Below the pieces are notes generated by a model. It worked only from the letters and a program-made list of their open reading frames with translations. It was not told the origin of the DNA and made no database searches. DNA of 64,000 nucleotides, taken from the NCBI RefSeq assembly GCF_902362185.1, contig NC_044503.1, positions 26,539,484 through 26,603,483 on the forward strand, given 5' to 3'. Of the stretch, positions 48,757-61,548 are shown in pieces. Each line of letters begins with the position of its first letter. The stretch's first letter is position 1. The DNA comes from Chanos chanos. Taxonomy: Eukaryota; Chordata; Actinopteri; Gonorynchiformes; Chanidae. Position numbers and translations under genes: made by a program.

Positions 48757-50668
48757 TAGCCACACTAATTTCATTTTGGATGTCCAGATGGGAGATCTTT
48801 ATTTAAAATCTCTTACTTTTTCCCCTTGGTTTGCACTCTGTTCCAAAGTAGTTCGCTGGCAATGTGCTTCATTACCTTAGAGCCAGAACCCAAAGGAACT
48901 CATCCAGTACTAATATAAATGACTTTCACCTAAGCCTGCCGTTGGTTCCTAGCAGCCCACCCCCCACTGTTTCTCCTAGTTAACTGCACAGGGATCGGCC
49001 CTATTTTTCATGCTTAAAAGTAAACTTTACTTCAGCTATTAAGTCTAATAATTATCTCCGGGGCCAAGCAAGATACATTACTATGACTGATCATACCAGT
49101 CATTGGAAGTGCTCCAATACTTCGAATCCTGATTAAAATCCCAGAGAGCTCCTGATGAAAACTCTGTCAGCATGATCCATGGAATTCCTTAGCCAGGGCA
49201 TGTTTGATACATGAGACAAGCATTCGGCTCATTGTGTAACGTTGCCTTAAAGAGCTTTGTTGCCGGGAGAACAGGACGGAGCGCGGTCGAAACCTGGAGG
49301 AGGAAAACCAAAAAAAAAAAGACATTCAGCTCCCTTAGGATGAACAGCTGAAGCTTTTTTTTCTCTCTCTTTTTTCTTTTTTTTTTTTTCCTCCAGGGAT
49401 TTTCACCTGAGCTTCCAACCCATCCGTTTTTCTGTGTGTATTATTCCTGGTCATTCGAAGAGAAGGATGTAGTTTGTAAACCTGTCTTACGCTTCAAAGA
49501 ATGGGAATTCTAAACGCATTTCCAAAAATAGTTCTTGAACCTGGGATTAGCGGCAGGTTCCAAAGACAGAGGAACATTAGCATCCATCACATGCAATTTT
49601 AGTCATTCCAAAAAGGGAATAATGTCTAACATGGAAAAGACATTTAAAAAAAACCATTATTACAGTAAATGTCTACACAGTTTCTTCAGTTCATGGCTTC
49701 TTAATAACATTATTAGTATTTCATCTTGTCATGAAAACATTTTATGTTACATGTATGGGTACTTAAAAGATTCTCAGGTTTGATTCTAAGCAGTGCTATC
49801 TGTTGTGGTCTGCTCTTATATGGGTCTGTTTTAATCCGGTTTAATCTCCCAGTCTATGGTGATTTGGACGGGTACGATGCGATCCGGTTTAGCAAGCGTG
49901 TTTTTTTTTTTTTTTTCCCTCCGGGGATTGGGTGGAAACCTGCGGTTGTCTATGTCAGACTGCAGATAGCTTTCTGGAAGAGTCCACAGGACACATCGGA
50001 TTCCCCCCTTTGCAGATGTTCGTGATTATTGCCTCAGCAAAAAAGAAGAAAAAAAAAAAAGGAGTAAGTAATAGGTGCAAGATGCTGCCAGTAATCCCAT
50101 TCAACCAGTTCACTATTTGCTCATCAAGACGCCATTCTGTTGCTTTTGGAATAAGACGGTTGCTAGACATGTGTCATGAAGAAACTTGCTGCTTGGGGTT
50201 TGTAGGCACAAATGAGTCAAATTTGACGACTGACGTAAAAGAGAGAGAGCGAGAGTTCAAGTAAAGTTCTTCAGAGCGGAATGTTTTGGGTCACCTTCCA
50301 CATGGTGACTTATGGGATTTGACAAATAAGATTCATACACATGCAAGAAATGTCAAAATGTAAAATTGATAGGAACAGAATTTCCTGAGGGCTGCAAATT
50401 GGCTCCAGACTTAGACGTAGGGAGGTTGTTTTCAAGAGAGAGTTCCCCCTATGCATTGGCCAAAATTTGTTCGCTACGTTAAGGAGTGTTTCTCAATCTA
50501 GACCTTGTTGCATTGCAAAAGAGACAGTAAGATTAATGTACGTTGTTAATGTAATCTAGTGCCTTGTTATTGCTATCAACCAAATAATCAAATTGAAGCC
50601 AAAGAACACAATAAAGAACTTAATTGAAAGAATGTATCTATAAAAACAATCAAGTTTCACTCCCTCTC

Positions 50669-50699
<31 letters not shown>

Positions 50700-50896
50700 C
50701 TGTGTGTGTGTGAATTCAGTTGTAGATGAAACAACTTTAACAAAGTAAGACTTTTTTTTATTTGAAATTATTCATCGTTTTTTTTCACATTGCAAGATGA
50801 GACAAACAGCTTTTTTTGTGGTCCCTTGGGCAGGTATTCCGATCATTAAGATTTCTGCATGGATAGCTTAAAGTGAAAGGCTGGTCTACACAAACA

Positions 50897-50944
<48 letters not shown>

Positions 50945-50984
50945 CGCACACACACACACACACACGCATACGCACACGCACACG

Positions 50985-51043
<59 letters not shown>

Positions 51044-51540
51044 CTGCAAACATTTACATCCTATTTTTATCTGCAAAGTAGGCATCCCACTACACTTTAT
51101 CTGGCTTAGAAACAATTCAGCAGGATTTGGAAAAGACTCACATATTCTTTACATCCCACGTAACCACAGCTGCGTATAGCATGTGTACACACACACACAC
51201 ACACGCACACACACACACACACTGACAATAACAAACAAATACAGTACACTTACAGGAAGGGGAAATACAACAGGATTTAGCCACGTAAAGCCACCTAAGA
51301 CATGTACAGGTGAGGAGTTTTTAAAGTGCAACCAGCAAAGTGGGCAGGAGCCTTGTTTTCTCTTCTCCAGTCTGTTCTCAGGACTAGTCTTTCCATAAAT
51401 GACTCACTTACTTGGAGGAGCTGTATCCGTTTGAAAAAAAAAGAAAAAAGGAAAAAAAAAAAGTATACTCCTAATACGTTTACAGCTTAGCGTCTGTGTG
51501 TCCCACACCAATGATGATGCATAGTTACCTGGCCTGGCTT
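45535..51540. other. Intergenic interval, pp2d1 to znf385d
   Basis: About 6 kb with no recognised exon. In human, KAT2B and SGO1 lie between PP2D1 and ZNF385D; neither is visible here. The interval has a low-repeat patch at about 48880-49280, GT runs at 48724-48754 and 50671-50712, and a CA/GT block at about 50889-51041. The far end is likely the 3' flank of znf385d. Confidence 0.5.
50889..51041. repeat. Long interrupted (CA)n array
   Basis: About 150 bases of CA repeats interrupted by CG and TA steps. A smaller CA run follows at 51187-51222. It lies downstream of the znf385d 3' end. Confidence 0.95.
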
Positions 51541-51548
51541 TCTTTTTT

Positions 51549-51554
51549 TTTATT
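51549..51554 (-). other. znf385d: znf385d polyadenylation signal
   Basis: AATAAA in the znf385d sense about 190 bases after the stop codon. Confidence 0.4.
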
Positions 51555-51743
51555 ATTATTGCAGTAAAGTATCACAGGTCCTGTTTTGTTGTTTTGTTTC
51601 TTTGTTTTTTTTTTGTTTTTTTGAAGTGTCATTTGAGGAGAATTTCATCCTTGCTATTGGACCGATTCCACATAACAGTGCTGAGGGGGAAACCCGGTTC
51701 TTTGCCATACCAACCAGAACACAGAGGTCCAGATGCGAGGGGG

Positions 51744-52288
51744 TCAGTAAGGGGCAAACAGCAGTGGAGCGTGGGCGGTCCTTATAGGTCCGGGGGCGGG
51801 GCGAAGCAGCGCAGCGGGGAGGGACTGCGTCTGGAAGAGGGAGGGGCTATGGCTGGAGCGCAGCGGGAAGGCAGAGCTCGCAGCTGCCGCGGCTGCCGCG
51901 GCAACAGCTGCCAGTGGAGAGGGCACCATCCTGGCTGTGAGCGGCTGGCACAGGTCCTTACCCAGCGCCAACTTCACCTGCTGGGGGCATGAGATAGAAA
52001 AACGGGGGCATGGGTCTTTAATTCATATGCGTATTCAGCGGTCAAGGTTGGGTGACCAGGTACATACGTTTGGTTTTTTTTGGAAATTCATTCTTAAAGT
52101 CTAAAAGCTGTTAAATTAAATATAGATGTGAACGAGGTACGTATGCAACAGGTCTGATAAGGAAAGAAGCATTGTCAAATTTCAATGAAAATTTTTCTGT
52201 AAGCGTATTTTCAAAATAGTGCCAAGGACCACACTGAATGGATTTAAAAAAAATACTGCACTCTCAATCATTTTTACACACACACACG

Positions 52289-52326
<38 letters not shown>

Positions 52327-55300
52327 GAAAACTGTAATGAACTGTGAACAGTGTGTAGTTTGGAGGTCACCCCTTCGCTTCTCTCACTCTTTGGCTCCTG
52401 CAGTGAGTTTTTTTTTTTTCCTTTTTAAAAAACGTACTCTGCTAATACCCCTTGTGGAACGTACCGACTGTTTGGTCTGCCCTCTCTGGGGTTTGGTGTA
52501 GGGGCTGTATTTGGGCTTGGCTGGCTTCCCCGCCGCCCTGTCTTTATGCCGTCGACTGCTGATGTGCTGAAGGAGAAAGAAGAGAAAGAACGAGTGAAAG
52601 TTAAAGGGAAAAAAAAAACAGAAGGAGGAGGAGGAAGAAGCAGGTCGTAGGCGAACAATTGAACAACTGAAATGTTTGAAAAAAACCCTTCCATGTATAA
52701 TGTCAGACCTGCTATATGTACATTGTTACATGTGGTTGGATATGCATATGCGAAACCACGGATGGTTGGTTACGTTACAAATACCTTAACAAATCACTGA
52801 CCACGTTACTGGTGTTACTTAAGACAAAAAAAACCCCAAAAACAAAACAAAACAAAACAAAAAAACAAATAAAGAACAAAAAAAAAAAACACCACACACA
52901 CATGCACATCCAAAAAAACCTTGAGTAAATTAGGGTTGTTGAAAATGTGGCTTTTTTTTTTGTTTTTTATGGGACTGTTTAACTTCGCGTTTTAATGCCA
53001 GTTTCACACACGCGCCCGCTTCCAAGTTTCAGACGTCATGTTTTGGGCGGGTGAGGAGAGGGTGTGTCACCTGTTTGAGCTGCGTCTCGGAGTTGACGTG
53101 CACGTCGCAGGTCTCACAGTGGAACGTCTTGTTCTGCAGGCCGGTGCAGGACTTGTTTGGGATGGTCAGTTTACTCTTGACTCCCGGCCTGGGGAAAGAC
53201 TTGATGGATCCATTCCCACTCCTGGCTTCCAGCATGGTCTTATGTTTAGTGCCTGAGGTACACACCACACCACCCCACACCACACAACACAAAACAACAG
53301 TTAAAGTAACTGTTATTATTTCATACTGCCACTTTGAGCGGGTAGAGAAAAATCAGGGGTGTAATGGTGCTTGGATTTATTCATTTTTTATTTATTTTAT
53401 TTCGGTCATCTGAAATGAATTACTCTGAGTATGAGAAAGTTTGAATATTCCAATTTTTTGTTTTTATTTTTCAAGACAAAAACGGTTGAGGAATTAATAC
53501 GAATTTCCATTGTATCGCGTTTTGCGATGTGGTGGAGCTGTGTTTGAGATATGATCGTAAAGAGTGTTTTTGGAGTCTTAAAACTAAGTTCCCCAAAGCT
53601 TTAATTCATCCCTTAGTCCAAGACTCCTTTAGTTATAAGTATTACATCAGATTACTTAATCCAGGTCAGACCCTCTCCCCATCTTGTTATCCCAGTTGCC
53701 TGAATGTAATCCAATGCGTCCTTAAACCAGTTAAGACAAACTTAAATCCAGCTTAAACCACCTTCTTTTTTTTTTTTTACTTTAATTCAAGTCAAACAAA
53801 CTCTCTATTGCACGGCCCCATGGGAAAGATTCCAGCAGACAGCACGTGGTTCGTTACAGGCTCTCACCGCTGTTGTGTGCCTCTAGCTGGGAGGCGGAGT
53901 TCACCGCCACCTTGCAGAGGGAGCAGTAGAGTAACCGTCTGGCTTTCTCCTCCTCCGTCTCGGCCTCGGGTTCCGTTCCCGCCTCAGGTTCCGCAGGCGG
54001 CGCGGGTTTGGGCGCAAGCGACGGGCCCTCGTCCAGCCCCGACACTGAGGTAGGCTCCGCCCCCACACCACCGCTGAATCCGGGTGGGGGTTCTGGTGAG
54101 ACGGAGGGGGACGTTGGCGTAAGGACCACACCAGGATTACCAGCTACGGAAGAATAAGAAAAGAGTATCTCAGTGAAATTTTGTGTTATGACACGTAATC
54201 CCACCATGGGGCCTACTCACTGACCCCTTACAGATATGTCCACATTTGACCCTCTACAAAACCAGTGACCAGTAGTCAGTGATTGGTTAAGGGATTTGTC
54301 ATGAACCAATCATTGTTTATCTTACCGATTTGAACATTCACATAATATGAGCATGTGTAAATGATGTCAGTCAAGCTGGGCCTTAGAATTTGTTTTGTTT
54401 TTGTTGTTGAGTTGATGTAATGATGAACATCGGTACCAAATGTTTGCTTTAACGGACTGACTTATGAAGTAAACTATTAGAACATATGCTCCACAGATGA
54501 GCATCCAAATATCAACAGGATCACACGTATCTTGCCAAATTCTTTGGAATAAATCTTCCCTCTTCGCTCCGAATACGTTTTTTTTTTTTTTTAACAGTAG
54601 GTGAATTAGCTGTTCGGCGGCATTCGTTTTTCTAAGGTAAAATAATATTACTTCGATGCCCGACCCACAAAAAAAAAAAAAAAAAAAAAAAGACGCAAGC
54701 AGCGGATAATTGTGTCAGGAAAAAAAAAAGAAAAAAAAATTGAGATTGATGTTTTTGTCTGTCAATAGAACCTAATGCTGTTGGCAGCCAAATTAATTGT
54801 TCAGAATAAGATAAAGTGCCATACGTCTCTCACAGGATGAGGTTTCGGGCCTGCAGCGCGCACTGATCAATGTCAGTGGGTCTGGCTGCTTTGGACAGTA
54901 ATAACAAGCCGGGCAGTATGTGCAGTCTCTTCATCTTGGCTCACGAGGTCCGAATCGATATTGAATTATGATGTTCTATTTTTGTGAGCCATTAAATGGG
55001 CTTCTTATTTATCCCACTGTGGCTCCTCCAGACCCGCCAAAGGATCTTTAAAAGAAGTGGATCGCGAGCGAGCGAGCGCACACACACGCACACACACACA
55101 CTCGAGCGTACGCATACGCACATACAGGTTTGACTGTGTGGTGTCGTTGGGAGAACAGAAGGGCACACCCCCTGCCAATCTTCTCAGGTCCACTCTCAAA
55201 CCCTGCCTGTTCACCAAATGGTTTTCCGGGCCGGCCAACTGCGATTTAGCCCCGTGAAGCTTTTTTTTTTTTCTTTTTTCCGTTTTTTTTTTTCTTTGTG

Positions 55301-57580
55301 ACACCTGCTAGAGCAGCTAATCTGGGCATTTTTTTTCCTTAACTGCAAAGAAGAGAGGCCGTTATTGGCAACAGCTAGCCTGTGGACTAGGACAGTCTGT
55401 ACATCGTCTAAATGACTTTGGCATCTGGGAGCCAAATGGGTGACGGATACAGGAACACTGTGTTCAGTGATCATTGGTTCAGTAATCTAGGCCATCACCC
55501 AATTGTAACCAATAGTCAAGCACTCAGAATGAGCTGAAAAAAAACAGACCCTTGAGAGACCTGCCTTCTCTCGAATGAAGAGAGATCATTGGTTCAAGCT
55601 AGATGAAGTCCAAATCCTTAGTCCAATCAGCGAATGAACCTCTAGCTCTAAAACCAGTGCCGCTGTAGCTCTAAATGACCACTTCACCTCAGACAATATC
55701 TTATATCATTTTAGAATTTTAGAAACTTATGGAAATTAGACATTTTTATAAGACTTTAAATGGGCTTTGGTTAAATGCAAATTAGACATAAAAAGGGAAT
55801 CGTTTAAATGTGCCTAAAATGGAGATAGGAGTGAAAATGGTCTAAATGCGTAACACTCATCATCTAAGCAACATGGTTTCCAAACCCTGGAGTTTAATTA
55901 CAGTTTTATTTTACATTGATTTTCTTTGAATTGCTCAGTTCATCAAGTCGAATGATTACTGTCGTTTAACAGGAGACTCACGTTGGTATCGGTGAAATAA
56001 ACAGTTAAATACAATAAGACCACATTTATTTTCGCCCACTCTAACATCATCTTCTAACACATCCAGCCCACACAGTCAAGCACTGAAACATCCACCAGGT
56101 CAAATAGCCGCATATGAGCAGCCTTCCACCTACTATAAGGCATTACAAAACAGAAATGAGAGTGTGTGTGTGTGTGTGTGTGTGTGGCCAAAGTAAGTCC
56201 ATACATTCGAGCGTGTGTGTGTGTGTGCATGTACATGTGAGCTCGTTGTTCATAAATCAATTAGAGCACTATTTGCCTTTGAAAACAAGTCGTTAAAGGC
56301 TACTTTTGGCCGGTGCGTCTCACTTTGATTCTCTGTCAGGCCTGGAGTAATCCATATCCCCACACACACAGACCTGACCGAGAAGGAGAGGAAGGAAGAA
56401 AGAGAGAAAGAGAGAGAGAAGAGACAGAGAGAGAGAGAGCCCAATTCCCTCCTCATTAATGACTATAATGGCTGTGATCAATCTATAGGCATGTGAGTGC
56501 TCCAGCTGACAGCTGGAGGTCTACAGTGAACACAGCGTTCACCTTTGATAAACGAGGGAGAAACGGAGGATGAACGAAAGAGAAAGAGACAAGGGTAACT
56601 CCGAACTGCCTCCCTCAAAGCGATGTTCTTTGACTTTTCCCTTCTCCCCGGTCCACGTCCGGGCCTAGTCCCTCCTGGTTCGCCGTTAGCGTCTCCTACG
56701 CGTCGTAATTACCTAGGCCGACAATAAGAAAGTGTGTGTGGGGCGGGGGGGTGCATCTCAAAGCCTTTCCAGTCTCGTTAGACCACGGAGCAATCAGAAA
56801 GGTTCCCATGAGTTCTGATTACATTTCTTAACGATGGTGGATTATTCACTTTAATTAAAACGATTAGGGTTCATTACATGCCACTGTGGCTTGTGAAATT
56901 CGTTCCCCGGAGAGCTTCATTCTCCCTCGGAGAATCCTTTTTTTCTTTTTTCTTTTATGTTAATTGTCCTAATCGTACGGCCTTCGGTAAAGGCTCGCAA
57001 ATATTCACAGGAAATCTCTTTGAACAAATGGAATCCAAACTTTTGAGGTTTTCCAAAATGCAAGCATCAGGAATTCCCTTTCAGCTGTTCCCAGCTTGCC
57101 TCCTTGTTCTCACTGTCGGCCTAAACGTAAAACTTCTGTTCAAAGGGCCCATTTGGGGAATAATCGCTTTCTTGCAGGTGAGGAGTTGCTTTCATTCGCA
57201 GAGTCTTCAGCTCTGCCAGCTTTTGATGTGTTTGTTGGGTAAGGGCTTTTTCCAGCCCAGTGCTTGGTGAATGGCTGCTGTTTAGAAGACATCAGACATT
57301 GCGATGTCGTTGGTGGTGGCCAAACTGCAGCCTTTGCTTCCTTCTTTTTCTTTCCTTGTTCTCTCTGTCTCTCTCTGTCTCTCTCCTTTTCCTCTATCTC
57401 TGTCTCTCTCTGTCTCTCTCCTTTTCCTCTATCTCTGTCTCTCTCTGTCTCTCTCCTTTTCCTCTATCTCTGTCTCTCTCTCTCTGACTCTGGCCCTACT
57501 TTGCTTTTTCCTCCGTGTCTCTGACTTCGCTTCTGTCGTCCTTCTGTCACTCTCTCCCTCTTATCTTTGCGTCGACGTTC

Positions 57581-57614
<34 letters not shown>

Positions 57615-60142
57615 CTCTCTCTCTCTCTGTCTCGCTCTCTCTCTCTCTCTCCGTGTCTGTGTTTTTATATCCTTTTGTGTGTTGTTTATGCCCGTCTCTG
57701 CTGCTGTCCGTGTCTGTGACTGTGTGGTTCTGCCTCTATCTCTCGGCCCCTGTCTCCGTGCCTGACTTTGCTTCTGCGCCAGCTCCTCTATGCAGCTGTC
57801 AGGGCTGGCATTCCTCCCCTGACAATCTGCTCTTTAATAGCTAATATCAGGGTACATTTCCTGCAGCACTGGACTGGAACTGAAAGACGAAGGCCATGCT
57901 AGAGGCATCTATCTGAAACACACACACACACACACACACACACGCCGCCCACTAACAGACGGTTGCTGAGTCATCTTGTAATCTATAGCAACAATCTGTC
58001 TGTCCTCTGTCCATCTAAGGTCCAAATCAAGGCAAGGACGAACACGAACACACGCACACACACACACGCATACACACACACACACACAACACACACACAG
58101 ACACACAACCATGCCCAGATAAATGACAGTCATAAAATGTTAACAAACCCATTAAACCAGAAACAAACACGATAAATGAACAACAAACGACTAGCACATC
58201 ACCCCTCTCTCTCTCTCTTTCTCTCTCTCTCTCCCTATCTCTGTCTATCTCCCTCTCCCTCTGTCTCTCTATCCATTTCTCTCTCTCTCTTTCTCTCTCT
58301 CTCTCTCCCTATCTCTCCGTCTATCTCCCTCTCCCCCTGTCTCTCTATCCATTTCTCTCTCTCTCTCTCTCTCTCTCTCCCTATCTCTCTCTCTCACTCT
58401 CTCTCTCTCTCTCTCCCTCTCTCTCTCTTATCTGTAGCTGGTCTATTCCTCCTTGTGCCCTCTGTTTTTCATGACACAGGCTGATATAGGACCACATAAA
58501 GTCCAGATAAAGCATCTCTCTGACACTCCTCCATTCATCTCTCTCTGACATCTAAAGCCATTAATATTCATTAGCCAATGGCATTTTGACAAACAAAATG
58601 CTCACGCATATTGAGAACGAGGAGGTCGGGAGGACAAAAAAATAAATAAATAAATAAAAGCTGCTGGGCTCCGTTATGTCATTTGGTGGAATTTTATCAG
58701 TTTTATCAGAGCCCAGCACAATTACATACTCCCTGTTCTTTTTTCTTTGGGGGGGGGGTCATTTTGACTTGCTTTTATTTTCTGTGGGCCTTTTTTTTTT
58801 TAAATACCAACAATGCAGGTACAATTTTTCCACAGATAAAGGCGCATGTTGGCACAGCCCCTGCTATGTGGCGACGGCCAGCATTTCAATCTTGCATTCA
58901 GGGAGGTTCTCTGCCTTCGAGCGGAGAGACAGAGACAAAGAAAAGAAAACCGAAATCGGTTTTGTGACGGCTGTGACGCGAGCGTGTGCAGAAGATTCTG
59001 GAAAAGGTCCAAAGTTCTGACCGTGATGCATTTCCTCTCATTTGGTCCTCTCGTTTTTCTCGGCCATTTAAAAAAAAGCACAAACTAATTACACCAGTCT
59101 CAAACGTTTAGAGCGAGGGCCTAGCTATAAAAAATCAAAACAGTGACTCTGTGGAGACGTTTAACGAAGGGATTTCAAGAGGAATTTTTATCCCCCTTTT
59201 AAGTCCTCCGGTCACACCTGTGCCATAAACCCCTGGTAAATTAGAACCAGTGTTTGGAACTAGTACGGATAAAAAAAAAAAAAAAAAATAGAATAAATTA
59301 CTGCTCAGGGAACAAGCTCCAAACATGTGTTAGGTGTGTTTAAGTCAGAAAGTGCTGATGAACACAACTTGGTACTCAAGGGTTTGATCCAGCAGGGAGG
59401 GAGTCTAGCCTCTGTATCGCCAATAAAGCCAGACAGAGAAAGAAAGGTTTACTTAGCTCCATTAAGGCACTGATAAAGAGTCTCGGTTAAGTGAAAGAGT
59501 GATCTATAAAACTGCCCAGAAAAGGTATGTTTGCATTGCTTGTTTATGTACGGTGAACTTGAGGTCAAGAAAAACTTTGTGCAGTGCCTTACATGGTGAA
59601 CAGAACCATTTTGTGCTAACAAACGCTAACAGTGTTTAGTTGGAGCCGGAGCGAGTAACACACGCCGCTATGCGACACCTAGCTATACTGATGCAAGAGG
59701 CAGCGTACGGGTCTGGTAAGCTAATTAAAAAATGCAACACTGCGGTCATGAACACATTAGTCCCTCTTTCCATTACAGAGAGAGGTGTTTTCCCTGCCTG
59801 CCCACTGGAAAAAAAAGAAGCGTGAGAGACACCATTTTTTTTGTCAGTCAAGTGCAACTTGATAAGTTTCAGTGTAGTTTCCAGAACTCAGTCATCCAAA
59901 AACTAAACGAAGTTAACAGTACAACGCAATAAACCGAAGAAATGTAAAGATATTTGAGGGTAAACATGTGTACCTTTTCTATCAGTGTTGTTGGACAGTG
60001 CTAAGGTAGAGAAGCTCTTTGAGGGTTCCTTGTTGGCCGTTTCTCTGGTGATCACCGTGGTTTTCTGCTTGCATTTTGGGGCGTCCAGGGATTTAAGCCT
60101 CTTGGCGTGTTTGGTGCCTTTGTAGTGGGCCAAGGCTTGGCT
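51744..60142 (-). CDS. znf385d: Zinc finger protein 385D, last five exons (5' partial)
   Basis: Five exons, 5' to 3': 60142-59974, 54143-53868, 53252-53071, 52566-52465 and 51980-51744, give 321 residues in frame (human ZNF385D 395). The first about 75 residues and the start of finger 1 lie beyond the window. ZNF385 proteins are nuclear, carry JAZ-type C2H2 fingers and bind RNA/DNA; ZNF385D function is little known. Visible are the second half of finger 1 (AHYKGTKHAKRLKSL), finger 2 (LLYCSLCKVAVNSASQLEAH), finger 3 (FHCETCDVHVNSETQLKQ then HISSRRHKDRAAGKP), a poly-Ala tract near the C-terminus (LAAVAAAAAAAASSAF), and the family ending RPAPGPIRTAHAPLLFAPY. Introns cut finger 1 before its His-containing half, finger 2 between its two His (HNSG-TKH) and finger 3 just before its first His. 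The largest intron here is 5.8 kb. Confidence 0.94.
52275..52326. repeat. (CA)n/(TA)n microsatellite
   Basis: CA repeats passing into TA repeats in the last znf385d intron. Confidence 0.9.
57359..57490. repeat. 35-bp CT-rich minisatellite, three units
   Basis: The marker CCTTTTCCTCTATCTCTG recurs at 57385, 57420 and 57455, exactly 35 bases apart, with near-perfect units. Because 35 is not a multiple of 3, the long Ser/Leu-rich open frame across it changes repeat phase and is not coding. A simple (CT)n run follows at 57579-57653. Confidence 0.9.
58204..58435. repeat. About 75-bp CT-rich tandem repeat
   Basis: The segment from CCCTATCTCT to CTATCCATTTCTC, through CTATCTCCCTCTCC, occurs at about 58233 and again at about 58308, flanked by (CT)n. 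A third, shortened start is near 58378. Confidence 0.8.
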
Positions 60143-61331
60143 CTGTGGAAAAGACAGACAGTAGGCCCATCCAGGAAAGGGGGGGGGGGGGGGGGGGCGG
60201 GGGGAGCAGAGAGCGTGTTACTAACAACAGACAGAAGCAGAAAGGCGACGAACCATGAATAAAAGAGCTGCTAGTACCCGGGTCACCGTGCTACACTATC
60301 ATGTCTATATTTATATGAACATCACAGGCTTTCCATCTGCTTATACATGGGGGTTTGAAGATGACAACATAGCAGCGGTTACTTCTCCCGTAAAGCATTT
60401 GATCTCCATCATCTAAGCAAGCTCGTGAAAGATGAATTTCGATCCCTTTAAAAAAAAAAATATGTTCATAAAATCTCTCTATGATCTCTAGACGGATAGA
60501 GTGATTTAAAGGTGGAGGAAACTTAACAATGAACAAATGTTAAAATAAGGTCTAAGACAGAGAGTGAGATTCTCTCTTTAACTCTATTCCTATTGGGGTA
60601 GGATGTCATTATGTTATGACAGAACAACCCCCACCCCCCACCCCCCACCCCAAGCCTCTCACTTCTGTTGTCACGGAAACAAGTCTTTTAATAATGTAGA
60701 GGAAGACCGTCAGACACTCCTAATTCACACTGACATCCGAAACGGCCTTCAAAGCGCGTTCCTTATGACTCGCTCAGACTGGGCCATAGGTAAAGACTTT
60801 CAGCTGCCCTTGTTTACTTCAATGCTCTCTTCCAGCCGACCTGCCTGCGTGACATTGCCTTCAGCAGGACGGATGCTATCAGGAGAATCCCAGACACCTT
60901 GTAGAATAAATAAGAACCATCTACTCCCCGACAAACGGTGCCAGACAAGCGTGCGGCAGAAAACCCGAACGACTTCGACTGGAAACCATGGAGACCGAGA
61001 TAAATGCTTATCTCACCTGTTTTTCTGTTTTTTTTTACTGTTAGCGGTAGAGAAGCCATATTTCTTAAAACTCTCGATTTAAATGAGGGAGGAAATGACA
61101 ATGCAAGACGACTTTGAGAGAGCAGAACGCTGTTCTCTCCCGTGGTTATAAATGGCTCTGGATGGAGTGTGCAGTGAGACGGCGGGCTGAGAAAATCATA
61201 TGGATTTAGATTGTGGAGATTTATAAATAACGCTTCATTAGACGTGCATATTATCATGAAAATAGTTCAAACATGAAGATAAATGTGTTGTTATGTGCGG
61301 TGCCTCAGTCAACCATACAATGAACCAGTCA

Positions 61332-61391
61332 ATGAGAGAGAGAGAGAGAGAGGGAGAGAGAGAGAGAGAGACAGCGACAGAGAGAGAGAGG

Positions 61392-61443
<52 letters not shown>

Positions 61444-61512
61444 GAGAGAGAATGAGGGATAAAGGGGAGGAGAGAGGGGTATAGAGAGAAAAAGAAAAGC
61501 ACAGAGATAGAA

Positions 61513-61547
<35 letters not shown>

Positions 61548-61548
61548 T
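61332..61548. repeat. (GA)n block
   Basis: About 215 bases of almost pure GA with a few AGGGA and ACAGCG breaks. Another GA block lies at 63213-63266. Confidence 0.95.

Larger units (their letters stand above)
54144..59973 (-). other. Large znf385d intron
   Basis: No exon is needed (phases on either side match) and none is seen. It carries poly-A at about 54669-54690, CA/GT runs (55080, 56161, 57917, 58059), two CT-type minisatellites, and low-repeat patches that look conserved (about 56460-56570 and 58550-58620). Confidence 0.6.

Noticed and set aside
50785-51115. Poly-Cys/Val and poly-Thr/His open frames over CA/GT arrays
   Set aside because: Artefacts of the dinucleotide repeat; both strands are open.
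45535-51540. Search for kat2b and sgo1, expected next to pp2d1 from human order
   Set aside because: No acetyltransferase, bromodomain or shugoshin motif is visible on either strand.
55468-55600. GATCATTGGTTCA occurring twice about 120 bp apart
   Set aside because: Thirteen matching bases with no wider homology around them; too little to call a repeat or regulatory pair.
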